Assembly (NCBI GenBank): GCA_946186575.1
Contig: CAMHNO010000013.1
Span: forward strand, 1 to 59,948
Length of the DNA stretch: 59,948 bases
DNA from: an uncultured Prevotellaceae bacterium
GTDB lineage: Bacteria > Bacteroidota > Bacteroidia > Bacteroidales > Muribaculaceae
Direction: 5' to 3'
This document shows, piece after piece, positions 23,317-31,401 of the stretch (positions are counted from its first letter, which is position 1; every line of letters begins with the position of its first letter). The notes under the pieces were generated by a model that made no database searches, was not told where the DNA came from, and was given only the letters and a program-made list of their open reading frames with translations. The position numbers and the translations under genes were made by a program.

Positions 23317-24210
23317 ATGAATATCACTGTAATAGGCGCTGCAAATATAGATGTGACCGCCAGCCCAATTGGGCGATATGTGCCTTGTGACTCCAATCCC
23401 AGTCGCGTGGAGATAAGCTATGGTGGAGTGGGCCGCAACATAGCCCATAACTTATGCCTCTTGGGCGAGCAGGTAAGGCTTTTCACTGTGTTTGGCGATG
23501 ATAGCATTGCACTCGCTTTGCGTGACGACTGCCGTCGTTTGGGGATGAATGTTGACCCTATATTGGAAGTGGCGGGAGCCCGTAGCAATTATTTCATCTG
23601 TGTGAACGACCACAATGGTGAGATGCAGGCTGGAGCTGCCGACATGGAACTGATGCAGCATCTCACGGTTGAGATGGTAGAGGCACACATCAGCAGCATA
23701 AATTCAAGCACAGCGGTTGTGGCCGACTGCAACGTGAGTGAGGCGGTGCTACACTATCTTGCGGAGCATTGCACGACTCCGCTCTATGTTGATGCGACTT
23801 CGGCAGCCAAGGCAATGAAAATCAAGTCGATGCTTGGTGTGGCGCGCTGCTCTCCATTGGTTGTCAAGGTTAATCAAGTGGAGGCGGTGGCGTTGAGTGG
23901 CATCAAGGGCGACGTCGAGGCCATTGCAAGGTGGTTTGTGGATCAAGGTGTGACCCGCATCTACATTACCATGGGCGCTCGCGGAGTGTATTGCCATGAT
24001 GGTGGTAATAGTGTCGCGGTGCCATCGCAAGCGGTAAATGTGGTTAACGCCACAGGTGCTGGCGATGCCTTCATGGCAGCGGTGGTGCATGCCGAGCTGC
24101 ACGGTGCCAGCATGCAAGAGGCTTGCACTATGGGTGTAGAAGCCGCTGCTCTGGCTCTGTTGTCGCCCACAGCCGTTAACACTGAAATCTCTAAACTCAT
24201 AAACCCATAA
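23317..24210 (+). CDS. psuK: Pseudouridine kinase (PfkB family)
   Basis: The protein is predicted to phosphorylate pseudouridine to pseudouridine 5'-phosphate with ATP. From the ATG at 23317 it is 297 residues of PfkB/ribokinase fold. It has an N-terminal 'VIGAANIDVTASPIG', a 'YGGVGRNIAHNLCLLG' substrate region and a C-terminal 'NATGAGDAFMAA' containing the catalytic Asp. The specific assignment rests on the next gene, psuG, 12 nt downstream, because PfkB members are hard to separate by sequence alone. The last codons lie in a short AACTCAT-type repeat tract (24193-24222) that runs to the psuG start. Confidence 0.87.
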   Translation: MNITVIGAANIDVTASPIGRYVPCDSNPSRVEISYGGVGRNIAHNLCLLGEQVRLFTVFGDDSIALALRDDCRRLGMNVDPILEVAGARSNYFICVNDHNGEMQAGAADMELMQHLTVEMVEAHISSINSSTAVVADCNVSEAVLHYLAEHCTTPLYVDATSAAKAMKIKSMLGVARCSPLVVKVNQVEAVALSGIKGDVEAIARWFVDQGVTRIYITMGARGVYCHDGGNSVAVPSQAVNVVNATGAGDAFMAAVVHAELHGASMQEACTMGVEAAALALLSPTAVNTEISKLINP

Positions 24211-24222
24211 ACTCAAAACTCA
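24193..24222 (+). repeat. Short AACTCAN-type repeat tract at the psuK/psuG junction
   Basis: Four degenerate units (AAACTCAT, AAACCCAT, AAACTCAA, AACTCA) span the psuK C-terminus and stop codon and end at the psuG ATG. This is a miniature form of the arrays at 9951-10072 and 29083-29280. Confidence 0.5.
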
Positions 24223-25143
24223 ATGAATAAATATCTATCTATTTCGCAAGAAGTCAAAGAAGCGCTCGATGCCGGACGGCCTGTGGTGGCGCTCGAGTCG
24301 ACTATAATCTCACATGGCATGCCCTATCCCCAAAATGTGGAAACGGCACTCAAAGTAGAGCAAACCATTCGCGACAACGGGGCAGTGCCGGCAACCATTG
24401 CCATCATTGGCGGCAAACTCAAGGCGGGCTGCACACCCGAGGAAATTGAATACTTAGGCAAAAAAGGCCAAGCAGTGACCAAGGCCTCGCGCCGCGACTT
24501 GCCAGTGCTCGTGGCTCGTGGCGAGGATGGCGCCACAACAGTGACCACTACCATGATTATTGCTGCTATGGCCGGCATCAAGGTGTTTGCCACGGGGGGC
24601 ATTGGAGGTGTGCATCGTGGTGCTGAGACTACCATGGACATCAGTGCCGACCTCGAGGAACTGGCGCAGACACCGGTGATGGTGATTTGCGCAGGGGCCA
24701 AGTCGATTCTTGACCTTGGGCTCACGCTTGAGTATCTCGAGACCAAGGGTGTGCCGGTGATAGGCTACGGAACCGAAGAGTTGCCAGCCTTCTACACTCG
24801 CACCAGTGGTTTCAAGGTGGACTATCGCGTCGACACACCTCAGGAGCTTGCGGCCGCTTTTCGCGCTAAGCTCGACATGGGTCTTGCTGGCGGCATGCTC
24901 GTGACTAACCCCATCCCCGAGGAGTACTCACTCGACCCCGACTACATTAATGCCGCCATCGATCGTGCTGTGGCCAAGAGTGTGACATTGGGCATCAAGG
25001 GCAAAGCCACCACTCCCTTCCTGCTTGCTGAGATCAAGGATATCACCGGTGGCAACAGCCTTGATGCCAATATCCAGCTCGTGCTCAATAATGCTCGGCT
25101 CGCAGCGCGCACTGCTGCTGCTTTGGCATCAATGAAAGGTTAA
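24223..25143 (+). CDS. psuG: Pseudouridine-5'-phosphate glycosidase
   Basis: PsuG cleaves the C-C glycosidic bond of pseudouridine 5'-phosphate to uracil and ribose 5-phosphate. The 306-residue length is typical. Conserved segments include 'VALESTIISHGMPYPQN' (catalytic Glu), 'TGGIGGVHRGAE' and 'CAGAKSILDLGLTLEYLET' (Schiff-base Lys). 'GYGTEELPAFYTRTSG' is also present. With psuK just upstream it forms a two-gene pathway for salvaging pseudouridine from RNA turnover or the gut environment. Confidence 0.96.
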   Translation: MNKYLSISQEVKEALDAGRPVVALESTIISHGMPYPQNVETALKVEQTIRDNGAVPATIAIIGGKLKAGCTPEEIEYLGKKGQAVTKASRRDLPVLVARGEDGATTVTTTMIIAAMAGIKVFATGGIGGVHRGAETTMDISADLEELAQTPVMVICAGAKSILDLGLTLEYLETKGVPVIGYGTEELPAFYTRTSGFKVDYRVDTPQELAAAFRAKLDMGLAGGMLVTNPIPEEYSLDPDYINAAIDRAVAKSVTLGIKGKATTPFLLAEIKDITGGNSLDANIQLVLNNARLAARTAAALASMKG

Positions 25144-25168
25144 GATGAGGTTATAAAACCTAATAAAA

Positions 25169-25200
25169 TTTGTCTAAATAGTTTATTTCGCTTATCTTTG
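25169..25200 (+). promoter_or_regulatory. Promoter for the FGE-fold dockerin gene
   Basis: TTTG at 25169-25172 and TATCTTTG at 25193-25200 are spaced by exactly 20 nt, 36 nt before the chosen ATG. Confidence 0.8.
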
Positions 25201-25236
25201 CGCAATAATAAATCAAAACTCAATTTAATGTTAATA

Positions 25237-26193
25237 ATGAAAACCTTCAAGAAATTATCACTTGCAATGGGAGCAATAGTTGCTCTGTTTGCATTCTCTC
25301 AGCCCGCTGCGGCAAGTAAATGGGATGTGAATGGTGATGGTTCAGTCACCTCGACCGATGTTACTGTTCTCTACAATTATCTGCTCAATGGCGATTTGGT
25401 CTATCCCACCAGTGCCTATGATGTGGATGGCGACGGTCACATTACCTCGGTTGATATTACCGAGATTTACAATGTGATGCTCAACGGTATGCCCACTCCA
25501 GTGGTTACCGAGTACACTGTTAACGGTGTTACATTTGCCATGGTTACCGTAGATGGAGGCACATTCAGGATGGGTGCCGCTGACGACGACGAGGGAGCTC
25601 ACAGCAACGAGTATCCTGCACACCAGGTTAAAGTGAGCTCTTACGCAATAGGGCAAACCGAGGTTACACAAGAGTTGTGGCAAGCTGTGATGGGAAACAA
25701 CCCGGCAAGCAACAATGGCGGTGGCACACTTGCTGTTGAGATGGTGAGCTGGGACGACTGCCAGCAGTTTATTGCCAAACTCAATGAGCTGACAGGCAAG
25801 ACCTTCCGTCTGCCAACAGAGGCCGAGTGGGAGTTTGCCGCTCGTGGTGGCAACCTGAGTAAGGGCTACCTGTTCTCGGGCAGCAATAGCGTTGACGACG
25901 TGGCTTGGTATGACCTGAACTCGGGCGAGTCGTCGCATGGTGTGGCTCTTAAGGCTCCCAACGAGCTGGGTCTGTATGACATGAGTGGCAACGTGTGGGA
26001 GTGGGTGAACGACTGGAACGGCACTTATCCTTCGGAGCCTCAAGTTGATCCCACCGGTCCAGCCTCAGAGACCCGTCGCGTGTTCCGCGGTGGTAGCTGG
26101 TTTGGCGAGGGCAACAACTGCCGTGTGTCGCAGCGCTTCAAGATGGAGCCCGACTTTGCCGACGACGACATAGGCTTCCGCCTGGCAATGTAG
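25237..26193 (+). CDS. Secreted SUMF1/FGE-fold protein with N-terminal dockerin-like domain
   Basis: This is a 318-residue exported protein from the ATG at 25237; earlier in-frame starts would put extra residues before the signal peptide MKTFKKLSLAMGAIVALFAF. Directly after cleavage come two calcium-loop repeats (DVNGDGSVTSTD and DVDGDGHITSVD). An FGE-sulfatase domain follows (about residues 95-318), with 'GGTFRMGAADDDE', 'QTEVTQELWQAVMG', 'RLPTEAEWEFAARGG' and 'MSGNVWEWVNDW'. The segment after 'FRGGSW' contains only the second of the two copper-binding cysteines of true formylglycine-generating enzymes, so sulfatase activation is unlikely. A binding or structural role is more probable. It has its own promoter and terminator. 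Confidence 0.85.
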   Translation: MKTFKKLSLAMGAIVALFAFSQPAAASKWDVNGDGSVTSTDVTVLYNYLLNGDLVYPTSAYDVDGDGHITSVDITEIYNVMLNGMPTPVVTEYTVNGVTFAMVTVDGGTFRMGAADDDEGAHSNEYPAHQVKVSSYAIGQTEVTQELWQAVMGNNPASNNGGGTLAVEMVSWDDCQQFIAKLNELTGKTFRLPTEAEWEFAARGGNLSKGYLFSGSNSVDDVAWYDLNSGESSHGVALKAPNELGLYDMSGNVWEWVNDWNGTYPSEPQVDPTGPASETRRVFRGGSWFGEGNNCRVSQRFKMEPDFADDDIGFRLAM

Positions 26194-26235
26194 AGAATGC
26201 ACAGTGCTCAAACTCAATGAGTATAAGTCCGACTT

Positions 26236-26273
26236 AGTCCGACAATGAATGTCTGACTTTGTCGGACTTTTTT
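26236..26273 (+). terminator. Terminator after the FGE-fold gene
   Basis: AGTCCGAC (26236-26243) pairs with GTCGGACT (26261-26268) and is followed by a T tract to 26273. Confidence 0.85.
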
Positions 26274-26325
26274 CGTGGCTTTTTCTATGCAAAAATTGTT
26301 TGAAATCGTTAAAAATCACTATTCC

Positions 26326-26357
26326 TTTCGTTGAGATAATGAAATTGTGTAACTTTG
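26326..26357 (+). promoter_or_regulatory. Probable dxr promoter
   Basis: TAACTTTG at 26350-26357 has an imperfect -33 (TTTC at 26326-26329) at 20-nt spacing. The GTG start of dxr follows 21 nt later, giving a very short leader. Confidence 0.55.
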
Positions 26358-26378
26358 TAAGTTTTTAAAGCAATTCTC

Positions 26379-27536
26379 GTGAAACAAAGGAGAAAAATAG
26401 CTGTACTGGGAAGCACTGGCTCCATTGGGCGTCAGACGCTTGACATCGTTGCCGAGTACCCTCATCTGTTTGAGGTGGAACTGCTTGTGGCCAATCGCAG
26501 CGCACAGCTGCTCGTGGATCAAGCACTGCGCTTCAGGCCACGTCATGTGGTGATAGCCAGCCAGGAGTGTCATAGCCAGGTGGCTCAAGCTCTTGCAGGA
26601 ACAGGCATCGAAGTGCACACGGGCAGCACCGTGGTGGCGCAGCTCGTGGCAGAGCCCGATGTCGACACCGTGGTGACAGCCATGGTGGGTTATAGCGGTC
26701 TGGAGTCGACCATTGCCGCCATCAAGGCTGGCAAGACGATTGCGCTTGCCAACAAAGAGACCCTTGTTGTTGCCGGGGAACTCATCAAGAGCTTGCTCGA
26801 GAGTTCGTCTTCGGTAATTTATCCGGTCGATAGCGAGCATGGCGCCTTCTACCAATGCCTGGTGGGCGAGAAGCATGAGCATGTTTCGAAGCTTATTCTT
26901 ACGGCTTCGGGTGGACCATTCCGCACTCTTAGCAAAGAACAACTCGCAACAGTTACAAAGGACGATGCCCTGCGTCATCCCAACTGGGCGATGGGGGCTA
27001 AAATTACCATCGACAGCGCAACCATGATGAACAAGGGCTTTGAGATGATAGAGGCCAAGTGGCTCTACGACATCGAGCCCGAGCGCATCGAGATAGTAGT
27101 GCATCCACAGTCGATTGTCCACTCGATGGTGGAGTTTGTCGACGGCTCGGTCAAGGCACAGCTTGGCTTGCCCGACATGCACCTGCCCATTCGTTACGCA
27201 CTTGGTTTGCCGGGCCGTTTGGCCACTGATGAGCGCCGCATGACCATTGCCGACTATGCTCAGCTCACCTTTGAGAAACCCGACTTCGACAAGTTTCCGC
27301 TGCTTGCCACGGCCTATGCTGCCGCACGCCGTGGTGGCAATGTGCCCTGTGTGATGAACGCTGCCAACGAGATTGCTGTTGCAGCCTTCCTCTCGGGCAA
27401 GATAGGCTTTAACGACATCTATAGCACAATCGAGAAGACCCTGGCTTGGGCACCATTCATTGCCAAGCCCAGCTATGCCGACTATGTGCAGAGCAATGCC
27501 GAGTCGCGCCGTTATGCTCAGGGGTTGATAAATTAG
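26379..27536 (+). CDS. dxr: 1-deoxy-D-xylulose-5-phosphate reductoisomerase
   Basis: This enzyme makes the committed MEP-pathway step, converting DXP to 2-C-methylerythritol 4-phosphate with NADPH and a divalent metal. The 385-residue protein starts with GTG. It has the NADPH motif 'VLGSTGSIGRQTLDIV', 'ALANKETLVVAG' and the metal-binding 'VDSEHGAFYQCL'. The flexible active-site region 'NWAMGAKITIDSATMMNKG' is intact, and the C-terminal four-helix domain is complete. rseP follows 29 nt later, an order shared with many bacteria. Confidence 0.96.
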   Translation: MKQRRKIAVLGSTGSIGRQTLDIVAEYPHLFEVELLVANRSAQLLVDQALRFRPRHVVIASQECHSQVAQALAGTGIEVHTGSTVVAQLVAEPDVDTVVTAMVGYSGLESTIAAIKAGKTIALANKETLVVAGELIKSLLESSSSVIYPVDSEHGAFYQCLVGEKHEHVSKLILTASGGPFRTLSKEQLATVTKDDALRHPNWAMGAKITIDSATMMNKGFEMIEAKWLYDIEPERIEIVVHPQSIVHSMVEFVDGSVKAQLGLPDMHLPIRYALGLPGRLATDERRMTIADYAQLTFEKPDFDKFPLLATAYAAARRGGNVPCVMNAANEIAVAAFLSGKIGFNDIYSTIEKTLAWAPFIAKPSYADYVQSNAESRRYAQGLIN

Positions 27537-27565
27537 TATTTTTCATTCAATCACATTATTATTTA

Positions 27566-28948
27566 ATGATTTTAGGTCTTTCAATTCTTAACGATTATTT
27601 GTTATCGGCCTCTTTCTGGATGAAGGCGCTTCAGCTCATCGCATCGCTGGGGTTGCTGGTGTTCATTCATGAGCTTGGCCACTTTATGTGGGCAAGACTC
27701 TTTTGCGTGAAAGTGGAGAAATTTTATCTTTTCTTTGATATAGGAATCAGCAAGTGGGACGGAAGCATCTTCAAGTTCAAGCCCAAGAAGAGCGAGACCC
27801 AATATGGTGTGGGCTGGCTGCCGTTGGGCGGTTACTGCAAGATTGCCGGTATGATCGACGAGTCGATGGACACCGAGCAGATGAAGCAGCCCGAGCAACC
27901 CTGGGAGTTCCGTTCCAAGCCAGCATGGAAGCGCTTGCTCATCATGATAGGTGGCGTGCTCAATAATTTCATCCTTGCCATTCTCATCTATGCCGGCATG
28001 GTCTATTACTGGGGCGAGCAGTACATCCCCTACAAAAATGCCACGCTGGGAATGACCTTTAACGAGGCCGCCCACAAGATAGGATTTCAGGAGGGCGACA
28101 TTCCGCTGAGTGCCGATGGCAAGCAGCTCGTGTATCTCAACAATGATGAGTGGCAGCAGATGCTCACCGCCAGCGAGGTGAAGGTGCTGCGCCATGGCAC
28201 CGACACCGTGTCGGTTGCCATACCCAAGAATTTCATCTTGACCTCGGCTAAGGATTTCATCGACTATCGCATGCCTGTGGTGGTGGAGTCGGCAATACCT
28301 GGCGATGCGGCAGCCAAGGCAGGAATAAAGAAGAATGACAGCTTCCTGAAGGTGGACAGTGTAGAGACCACCGACTTCAAGGCTCTCACTGCCGAGCTGC
28401 AACGCAACAAAGGCAAGACAGTTCAGGCCACAATCCTGCGCGATGGCAAGCAGCAGGTTGTGAACATGAGCATAGGCAGTACTGGAAAGATTGGAGTTCA
28501 GTTCCAGGCCATCACCAGCGTCTATAAGGTTGAGACCAAGAAATATGGATTGTTCAGCTCCATACCCCGCGGCATTGAGATGGGCTGCACCCAGATGGTG
28601 AACTATGTGCAGCAGTTCAAGTACATCTTCACCAAGGAGGGCGCTCAGAGCTTGGGCGGCTTTGGTGCCATAGGCAGCATCTTCCCCGACACGTGGAACT
28701 GGTACAGCTTCTGGAACATAACCGCCTTCTTGTCGATAATTCTCGCATTCATGAACATCCTTCCCATTCCCGCACTCGATGGCGGCCATGTGATGTTCCT
28801 GCTCTATGAGATCATCTTCCGCCGCAAGCCAGGCGACAAGTTCATGGAGCGCGCCCAGATTACCGGCATGACCCTGCTCATTGCCTTGCTCTTGTGGGCT
28901 AACGGCAACGATATCTACCGCTGGCTCATAAAGCCCTTCCTGGACTAA
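27566..28948 (+). CDS. rseP: RIP site-2 membrane metalloprotease
   Basis: This intramembrane zinc protease of the M50B/RseP family cleaves anti-sigma factors and signal-peptide remnants within the membrane. From the ATG at 27566 it is 460 residues. HELGH lies in the first membrane segment (about residues 35-39) and the third zinc-ligand motif is 'NILPIPALDGGH' near the C-terminus. Two PDZ-like domains lie between them ('AIPGDAAAKAGIKKNDSFL'). An upstream in-frame extension overlapping dxr is not used here. It could act on the anti-sigma-like protein at 16129, but this is only a possibility. The stop is followed within about 10 nt by a 320-bp repeat region. Confidence 0.94.
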   Translation: MILGLSILNDYLLSASFWMKALQLIASLGLLVFIHELGHFMWARLFCVKVEKFYLFFDIGISKWDGSIFKFKPKKSETQYGVGWLPLGGYCKIAGMIDESMDTEQMKQPEQPWEFRSKPAWKRLLIMIGGVLNNFILAILIYAGMVYYWGEQYIPYKNATLGMTFNEAAHKIGFQEGDIPLSADGKQLVYLNNDEWQQMLTASEVKVLRHGTDTVSVAIPKNFILTSAKDFIDYRMPVVVESAIPGDAAAKAGIKKNDSFLKVDSVETTDFKALTAELQRNKGKTVQATILRDGKQQVVNMSIGSTGKIGVQFQAITSVYKVETKKYGLFSSIPRGIEMGCTQMVNYVQQFKYIFTKEGAQSLGGFGAIGSIFPDTWNWYSFWNITAFLSIILAFMNILPIPALDGGHVMFLLYEIIFRRKPGDKFMERAQITGMTLLIALLLWANGNDIYRWLIKPFLD

Positions 28949-28959
28949 TGTTTTAAGAT

Positions 28960-29280
28960 TTAAGTAGTAAGTAGTAAGTAGTAAGTAGTAAGTGGTAAGT
29001 AGTAAGTGGTAAGTAGTAAGTGGTAAGTGGTAAGTGGTAAGTAGTAAGTAGTAAGTAGTAAGTAGTAAGTAGTAAGTAGTAAGTGAGAGCTCATAACCCA
29101 CAACTCACGACTCATAACTCTTAACTCCTAACTCCTAACTCATAACTCTTAACTCCTAACTCATAACTTTTAACTCATAACTCTTAACTCATAACTCTTA
29201 ACTCATAACTCTTAACTCATAACTCATAACTCATAACTCTTAACTCATAACTCATAACTCATAACTCATAACTCAAAAAC
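28960..29280 (+). repeat. Composite 7-nt tandem array between rseP and the RlmI-like gene
   Basis: The 333-nt gap is almost entirely repeat. From 28960 to about 29083 it is TAAGTNN (NN = AG or GG), the type found next to rluD. From about 29084 to 29276 it is AACTCNN (NN = TT, AT, CT or AA), the type found between glpA and glpB. The array ends within a few bases of the ATG at 29282. No promoter or terminator of normal form is visible, so expression of the downstream gene must pass through it or start inside it. Confidence 0.92.
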
Positions 29281-29281
29281 G

Positions 29282-30466
29282 ATGACCTACAAGAAGATAA
29301 CCCTGCGACGCGGCAAGGAAGAGTCGCTCAAGCGCTTCCATCCCTGGGTGTTCTCGGGGGCGATTGCCAGTGCCGACGACACCATAGAAGAGGGCGACCT
29401 GGTTTCGGTTTTCGCCAGCGATGGCACCCACATGGGCAACGGCCACTTTCAGGTGGGTAGCATCATGGTGCGCGTCCTTGCTTGGGGCGACACTGCCATC
29501 GACGATGCCTTCTACCGCGAGCGTTTGGAACAAGCGTGGCGAGTGCGCCAGGCATTAGGCCTCATGCGCGACGACAACAACTCCTTTCGTCTGGTGCATG
29601 GCGAGGGCGACTTCTTGCCGGGGCTCGTGATTGACGTCTACGGCAGCACTGCCGTTGTCCAGGCCCACTCGCCAGGCATGCACTTTGCCCGCAAGAGCAT
29701 TGCCCAGGCGCTTGTGGAGCTCCCATGCGGGATGATAAAGAATGTTTATTACAAGAGCGAGACCACATTGCCCTATAAGGCTCACCTCGACCCTGAGAAC
29801 CAGTATCTGATAGGCGAGTTTGACACTGATGTGGCTGTGGAGAATGGACTCAAGTTCCATGTCGACTGGCTGCGAGGCCAGAAGACGGGCTTCTTTGTCG
29901 ACCAGCGCGAGAACCGCGCGCTGCTTGAGCGCTACAGCGCCGGCCGCCGCGTGCTCAACATGTTCTGCTACACCGGCGGATTCTCGTTCTATGCCATGCG
30001 TGGCAAGGCGCGGCTGGTGCACTCGGTCGACAGTTCGGGCAAGGCGGTGAGCCTCACCGAGCGCAATGTGGAGCTCAACTATCCTGGCGATGACCGTCAC
30101 AAGGCCTTTGCCCAGGATGCCTTCGATTTTCTTGACAATATCGAGCCCGATGCCTACGATCTCATTATCCTTGACCCTCCAGCCTTTGCCAAGCACAAGA
30201 GTGCTCTGAAAAACGCTCTCGTGGGCTACCGCCGCCTCAATGCCAAGGCATTGAGCAAAATTCAGAGTGGGGGAGTGCTGTTCACCTTCTCGTGCTCTCA
30301 GGCAGTGAGCAAAGAGCAGTTCCGCCTGGCAGTGTTCAGTGCTGCAGCCCAGAGTCGCCGCAAGGTGCGCATCCTGCACCAGCTCACTCAGCCCGCCGAC
30401 CATCCCATCAACATCTACCACCCTGAGGGCGAGTACCTCAAGGGACTGGTGCTGTGGGTAGAATAG
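29282..30466 (+). CDS. Class I SAM-dependent rRNA methyltransferase (RlmI-like)
   Basis: This 394-residue protein has an N-terminal PUA domain (about residues 1-85, 'GKEESLKRFHPWVFSGAI'). A central linker domain follows. The C-terminal Rossmann methyltransferase has SAM motif 'VLNMFCYTGGFSFYAM' and catalytic motif 'LIILDPPAF'. The layout matches RlmI (23S rRNA m5C1962 methyltransferase), and 'DPPAF' is typical of it. A catalytic Cys is likely in 'FTFSCSQAVS'. Exact site specificity is inferred from family. Confidence 0.9.
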   Translation: MTYKKITLRRGKEESLKRFHPWVFSGAIASADDTIEEGDLVSVFASDGTHMGNGHFQVGSIMVRVLAWGDTAIDDAFYRERLEQAWRVRQALGLMRDDNNSFRLVHGEGDFLPGLVIDVYGSTAVVQAHSPGMHFARKSIAQALVELPCGMIKNVYYKSETTLPYKAHLDPENQYLIGEFDTDVAVENGLKFHVDWLRGQKTGFFVDQRENRALLERYSAGRRVLNMFCYTGGFSFYAMRGKARLVHSVDSSGKAVSLTERNVELNYPGDDRHKAFAQDAFDFLDNIEPDAYDLIILDPPAFAKHKSALKNALVGYRRLNAKALSKIQSGGVLFTFSCSQAVSKEQFRLAVFSAAAQSRRKVRILHQLTQPADHPINIYHPEGEYLKGLVLWVE

Positions 30467-30474
30467 TAGGGAAT

Positions 30475-30519
30475 TAGAGCCTCAGGCTCTTTAATTTCCA
30501 CTCCTGGCTAAGGAGTGGC
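30475..30519 (+). terminator. Paired hairpins after the RlmI-like gene
   Basis: Two consecutive stems occur: AGAGCC/GGCTCT (30475-30489) followed by TTAATTT, and CCACTCCT/AGGAGTGG (30499-30519). The first, nine bases after the stop codon, is a likely weak terminator. Confidence 0.6.
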
Positions 30520-30529
30520 AAAAAATCAT

Positions 30530-30590
30530 AGACATGATGTACAAGAGAAACAAGAGCGTTGGTCTCCTGTAACTCTTGTACCTCATGTCT
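30530..30590. repeat. 61-bp palindromic repeat with 18-bp ends
   Basis: AGACATGATGTACAAGAG (30530-30547) is inverted at 30573-30590 with one mismatch. The same 18-mer closes both 64-bp repeats at 36099-36162 and 36218-36281. It ends four bases before the MITE-like element B. Confidence 0.65.
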
Positions 30591-30594
30591 AAAA

Positions 30595-30967
30595 TAACGT
30601 GAGTTCGACGAAAATAAACATCTGTGTATCAGGCTGCTCCTCTAAGATAGAGGAGCAGTACTCCTCCTCTGCCTGAGAGGAGGTGCCCTTTAGGGCGGAG
30701 GAGAGGGAGTGCGACCCTCAGGAGTGTGATTATCATCAAAGGCTGGCACACTCCCCCCCTGCCCCCTCTAACTTAGAGGGGGAGCTGCTAACGCAATGGC
30801 TTTAGATAAAATGCTCACGCTCGCAAGGTTTTTTAGCGAGCTAAAACTTTGTCTCGCTAAATCGCATTTTTGGATAAAATGCTCACGCTCGCAAGGTTTT
30901 GAACAAGTTCAAACTTTGTCTCGCTAAATCGCATTTTTCAGGGAAGAAATTCGTCGAACTCACGTTA
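30595..30967. mobile_element. MITE-like inverted-repeat element, copy B (373 bp)
   Basis: Perfect 18-bp terminal inverted repeats (TAACGTGAGTTCGACGAA at 30595-30612, complement at 30950-30967) match those of copy A except for one base, changed on both ends. The core hairpin chain is that of copy A in reverse orientation. Copy B also holds two roughly 67-bp direct repeats (30805-30871 and 30873-30938). No ORF is present. Confidence 0.65.
30805..30938. repeat. Duplicated hairpin module inside element B
   Basis: Two tandem modules share their flanks (GATAAAATGCTCACGCTCGC… and …CTTTGTCTCGCTAAATCGCA) but differ in the centre. The centres are TTTTAGCGAGCTAAAA and TTTGAACAAGTTCAAA; both fold on themselves. 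The outer AAAATGC/GCATTTT arms also pair. Confidence 0.75.
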
Positions 30968-31401
30968 AACTAAAAATTTTAGAGCCTCAGATCCCACTTT
31001 TTTGGATAAAAAACTCATAAAATTACATATTTTAGTTAAAAAATATTAATTTTGGTGGTGTGGCTGCATTTATATGAGTTAAATTGGATATTGTTTTAAT
31101 TATTTATTATAATTTTGTAACGTGATTTAGCCCAAAGTGTTCTTTATGGACGATGAATAAAAGGATTATTTGATCGATTTGCTCGATGTAACTCCTATGA
31201 CATTGAACTACAGAGGTTTGAATATCTGAAAAACAATCATCTGACCAGGGTCTTATTTCACACCTCCAGTGTGCTGCGCATGCGGCATGCAGTAGGAGTG
31301 TATGATTATGTATCAAGATTGTCGTAACATACACCATAATTGTTTAAAACGTAACGAGACAAATAAATACAGTATTAAAAATTATCTAAAATTACTTTAT
31401 T
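30968..31401. other. AT-rich leader region upstream of the 1507-aa protein gene
   Basis: About 430 nt of low-GC sequence without a credible gene. A TAATTTTG box (31110-31117) fits the -7 pattern but has no good -33. Short ORFs here lack conserved features. A long 5' leader for the next gene is possible. Confidence 0.4.

Noticed and set aside
27602-29101. A 499-codon open frame antisense to rseP whose N-terminus reads as a repeated LTTYYLL-like peptide
   Set aside because: The periodic peptide is the 7-nt array translated in reverse (7 nt times 3 gives a 7-residue period). The rest is antisense to a clearly conserved protease gene, and no conserved motif is present.
28960-29280. Possible CRISPR array
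   Set aside because: The units are 7 nt and contiguous, without spacers, and there are no cas genes.
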